64,000 bases of DNA from Planctomycetota bacterium (lineage in GTDB: Bacteria > Planctomycetota > Phycisphaerae > Phycisphaerales > SM1A02), in the NCBI GenBank assembly GCA_016872835.1, contig VGYX01000006.1:89940-153939 (forward strand), read 5' to 3'. A program made the translations under genes and the position numbers. The notes below the pieces were generated by a model that made no database searches, was not told the DNA's origin, and saw only the letters and a program-made list of their open reading frames with translations. This document shows positions 61,532 to 64,000 of the stretch, in pieces; the stretch's first letter is position 1; each line of letters starts with the position of its first letter.

Positions 61532-63253
61532 TCAACCAGCGCGGGCTTGTGCGCCCGGACCTTTCGTGAAAAGCGCGCGCAATGCGGCGTGAACCTGCCT
61601 GGCGTAGCGCTTCGCATCAAGCAACGCAGAGGCGAGGAGCTGCGCGCGCAGGCCCCCGCGAAGGCTTGTGAGCCGGCTCTTGTCCAGCGCAAGTTGGGCC
61701 GCGATCTTCGCGAAGGCATCCGGCCCTGTGGCGACCAGATCGCCGAGCCCGGCGGCGTGCAGAAGGCTGGCGGACACGCGCGCGGCGTGATGGTCGCCCA
61801 GCGTGGTCACGAGCGGCACGCCCATCCAGAGCGCCTCGCAGGTGGTGGTGGTGCCGTTGTAGGGCATGGTGTCAAGCGCCACATGCACGCGGTTGTATAA
61901 CGCAAGATGCTCGGTACGGCCCTTGGCGAAGGCGACCAGCTCGATGGCGTCGGCAGGAATGCCAGCCGCGCTCAGTCGCGCGACAAGCCCAGCCCGCACC
62001 ATCGGATCGCCAAGCCCGGGCGACTTCAGCAGCAGTCTGGATCCGGGAACCGCTCGAAGCGTGTGCGCCCAGGTTTCAGCCGTCTCGGGTGCGATCTTCT
62101 GGTGGTTGTTGAAGCTTCCGAACGTGATCGGGGCACCCTCAGGTGGCAGCACGGGTTCCGGTGCCAACTCCGGCGGTCGATAGCAGAGGAAGCACGGATC
62201 GATGCGGACCAGATGTTCCGTGCAGCGTGACTCGGCGCCGGACGGATCGGTGATCGAATCGACGATCCGGGCATCAACCGCCGGCAAGCCCGTGGTGTCC
62301 GGATAGCCGATGGCGCTCACGATCATGGGTGCGGGCTTGCGTGCCAGATCGGCCAGACGGTTGCCGCCGGAGTGTCCGCTCAGTTCCAGCAGCACATCGA
62401 TGCGTTCCGCGCGGATGCACGCGTCGAGCACGTCGCCTCGCAGGCCGGCCACGTCGAGCCACTTCGCGAAGAACGGCTTCAGGCCAGCGGTGGTGTCGTC
62501 GGATTGGCCTGGAGCCGCCGTGGAGAGCGCCACAAGTTCCACGTCATTCGGCGCGTGTCGGATGAGCGCGTCGGCGAACGAGGCGACGGAGTGTCCGCGA
62601 AGGTCGGCGGAGAGGACGCCGATGCGGAGCGTGCGTCCATCGAGCGATGTCGACGCCGGGGGCGAGGCTGCCGGGAGCGCGGCACCGAAGGCCCGATGCT
62701 CCGCGAGCATCGCCGCGGCGTCGAGCCCGCGGTAATGCAGGTTCATCAACAAGTTCGACCGCAACTCGGCTTCCTCGGGATGCGCCGCGAGATACGCGCG
62801 CAGCAATGCCGCCGCCTCCTCGACGCGACCCGCGCGCGCCAGCGTGTTGCTGTGGTTGCGCACCATGTCGATCCAATCTGGCGCGAGGGCAAGACCCCGT
62901 TCGCCTGCCCGGATCGAGCGCGCAGAGTCGTCGATCGACTGACAGGCCGTGGCCAAGCCCATCCACGCCAGCACGAAATCCGGGTTGATGCGCAGGCACT
63001 CGTCCCAGAGTCGGATGGCCTCCTGTGTGCGACCGACCTGATCGAGCACGTTCGCCAGCAGCTCCACGCCGCGTTGCAGGAAGTGGATCGCCTGATCCAC
63101 CTCGCCGGCGCGGAAGAGCAGGAGCCCGAGCAGTTCGGTGGCCTCGGGATCCCTGGGCTTCATGCGCTGCCGCATGCGCACCATCGCGAGCGCCTCGTTC
63201 AGGCGCCCGTGATCGGCATCGTGCATCGCGCGATCCCACAGGTCCGAGGGCAT
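61532..63253 (-). CDS. TPR-SPINDLY-type glycosyltransferase (GT41-like), copy B
   Basis: A 573-residue paralogue of its neighbours. TPR motifs occupy the N-terminal third (DHGRLNEALAMVRMRQRMKPRDPEATELLGLLLFRAGEVDQAI and EAIRLWDECLRINPDFVLAWMGL). The catalytic domain has RIGVLSADLRGHSVASFADALI, DVLLELSGHSGG, MIVSAIGYPDTTGLPAVDARI, ITFGSFNNHQKIAPE, and MPYNGTTTTCEALWMGVPLV. Compared with copy A it is diverged throughout, so it is an older duplicate. It begins 28 bp after the copy C stop. Confidence 0.88.
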   Translation of the reverse strand: MPSDLWDRAMHDADHGRLNEALAMVRMRQRMKPRDPEATELLGLLLFRAGEVDQAIHFLQRGVELLANVLDQVGRTQEAIRLWDECLRINPDFVLAWMGLATACQSIDDSARSIRAGERGLALAPDWIDMVRNHSNTLARAGRVEEAAALLRAYLAAHPEEAELRSNLLMNLHYRGLDAAAMLAEHRAFGAALPAASPPASTSLDGRTLRIGVLSADLRGHSVASFADALIRHAPNDVELVALSTAAPGQSDDTTAGLKPFFAKWLDVAGLRGDVLDACIRAERIDVLLELSGHSGGNRLADLARKPAPMIVSAIGYPDTTGLPAVDARIVDSITDPSGAESRCTEHLVRIDPCFLCYRPPELAPEPVLPPEGAPITFGSFNNHQKIAPETAETWAHTLRAVPGSRLLLKSPGLGDPMVRAGLVARLSAAGIPADAIELVAFAKGRTEHLALYNRVHVALDTMPYNGTTTTCEALWMGVPLVTTLGDHHAARVSASLLHAAGLGDLVATGPDAFAKIAAQLALDKSRLTSLRGGLRAQLLASALLDAKRYARQVHAALRALFTKGPGAQARAG

Positions 63254-63280
63254 CAGAAGCGCGAGTATAGAAGTGGAGGC

Positions 63281-64000
63281 TCAGCCGGCCTGCTTCGCGC
63301 ACCACTGTTTCCAGCAGTCGCGGATAGCGGCGTGGAATCGGGCGGCGTAGGCGGGGGCGTCGCAGAGCGGCGAGGCGTGAAGCTCATCGCGCAGGTTCGC
63401 GCGCAGCGTGGACAGGCGTGCGCGGTCCTGCGCGAGCGTGGATGCCAGTTGCACGAAGGCTTCGGCGTCCTTGGCCACGAGTTCGGCGTGCCCCGCCGCA
63501 TGCAGCAGGCTGGCCGAGACGCGGGCCGCGTGGCGATCGCCCAGCATCGCGACCACCGGCACCCCCATCCAGAGCGCCTCGCAGGTGGTGGTGGTGCCGT
63601 TGTAGGGGGTGGTGTCCAGGGCCACATGCACGCGCCCATAGAGCTGCAGGTGCTCCTGACGCGTCTTGGAATAGGCCACCAGCTCCAGCCGCGAGGCTTC
63701 GATGCCCGCTTCCACGAATCGCTTCTCGATACGCGCTCGTCCCGCGGCGTCACTGAGGGTCTGGCTCTTGAGCAGCAGTCGGGATCCCGGCACGGCCTTG
63801 AGCACGCGCGCCCAGAGTTCGATGCTGGCGGGTCCGATCTTGGCGGCGTTGTTGAAGCTGCCGAAGGTGATGGGGGCGTCTTCGGCGGGCATGGCCGGCT
63901 CGGGTGCCTCCTTCGGCGGGCTGTAGCAGAGGAAGCAGGGATCGAGCCGCAGGAGGCGCTCGGTGCAGAGGTGCTCGGATCCCGGCGGATCGGTGATCGA
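63281..64000 (-). CDS. TPR-SPINDLY-type glycosyltransferase (GT41-like), copy C (partial, N-terminus off the right edge)
   Basis: Only the C-terminal catalytic part of a SPINDLY/OGT-like protein is present (stop at 63281; the frame is open to the window end). Shown are LLRLDPCFLCYSPPKEAPEPAMPAEDAPITFGSFNN, LLLKSQTLSDAAGRARIEKRF, LDTTPYNGTTTTCEALWMGVPVVAMLGDRHAARVSAS, and ...DCWKQWCAKQAG. The protein matches copy A almost completely but ends in KQAG rather than EQI. It is first in a minus-strand tandem of three. Confidence 0.88.
   Translation of the reverse strand, partial: SITDPPGSEHLCTERLLRLDPCFLCYSPPKEAPEPAMPAEDAPITFGSFNNAAKIGPASIELWARVLKAVPGSRLLLKSQTLSDAAGRARIEKRFVEAGIEASRLELVAYSKTRQEHLQLYGRVHVALDTTPYNGTTTTCEALWMGVPVVAMLGDRHAARVSASLLHAAGHAELVAKDAEAFVQLASTLAQDRARLSTLRANLRDELHASPLCDAPAYAARFHAAIRDCWKQWCAKQAG
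63298..64000. repeat. Direct repeat, copy 2 (0.7 kb, continues past the window)
   Basis: Matches 59798-60500 with the same offset of 3500 bp and only three differences. It encodes the catalytic C-terminus of copy C. Confidence 0.9.

Overview
The window looks like chromosomal DNA of a high-GC, Gram-negative bacterium of the Planctomycetota, most likely the class Phycisphaerae. The pointers are two secreted proteins ending in the planctomycete-style sorting tail PAPGAAALVGLAG...RRRR, a dockerin-like Gly/Asp repeat protein, a two-domain DUF1080 (3-keto-disaccharide hydrolase) protein, the futalosine gene mqnA, FAS1-domain proteins, and SPINDLY-type TPR glycosyltransferases. The taxonomic call rests on gene content recognised by eye, not on a database search.

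Layout. 1-5738: pseudouridine-5'-phosphate glycosidase (cut by the left edge) behind a DEAD-box-type helicase, then divergently alr, mqnA and a very divergent sigma-70-like multi-HTH protein. 5746-9204: rplM-rpsI, then a CPBP protease and a lipoprotein. 9205-12970: a WD40 remnant, an HNH nuclease, a hypothetical protein, DUF1080 and queD. 13025-14669: rpsP-trmD-rplS, without rimM. 14872-19094: an M50 protease, an amidohydrolase and two lipoproteins, one patatin-like. 19114-24975: superoxide dismutase with two possible starts, thiE and an MBL hydrolase, a lone atpG, and three exported redox-type proteins. 25048-31795: dnaN, an LMW phosphatase, rpiB, leucyl aminopeptidase and mnmG. 31926-35130: an AAA/MoxR-type ATPase with a VWA partner. 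35208-36772: tRNA-Thr and an HD-GYP protein. 36778-43556: a five-gene arnBCADT operon for 4-amino-4-deoxy-L-arabinose addition to lipid A. 43652-45313: a broken ammonium transporter, an Rrf2 regulator and a small protein. 45404-52794: secreted proteins (two sorting-tail paralogues, a dockerin-like protein, FAS1 proteins) and tRNA-Tyr. 52866-59437: a catabolic-looking cluster. 59494-64000: tRNA-Pro and three tandem SPINDLY-type glycosyltransferases, the outer two sharing a near-identical 0.7 kb direct repeat.

The most interesting part is 52866-58261. A KamA-like radical-SAM aminomutase, both subunits of a PcaIJ/ScoAB-type 3-oxoacid CoA-transferase and a HemL-like class III aminotransferase form a tight operon (two ATGA overlaps, then a 16-nt gap). 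It faces a PcaF-type beta-ketoacyl-CoA thiolase. Together they read as a complete route: alpha-amino acid to beta-amino acid, to beta-keto acid, to beta-ketoacyl-CoA, to acetyl-CoA plus a shortened acyl-CoA. The aminomutase lacks the two aspartates that bind the lysine side chain in lysine 2,3-aminomutase, so another substrate, for example 2-aminoadipate leading to 3-oxoadipate, is plausible.

Two genes (amtB and a zinc alcohol dehydrogenase) are each interrupted by one in-frame TGA, both in the octamer CTGAAAGG. All assignments come from reading the sequence; no searches were run.
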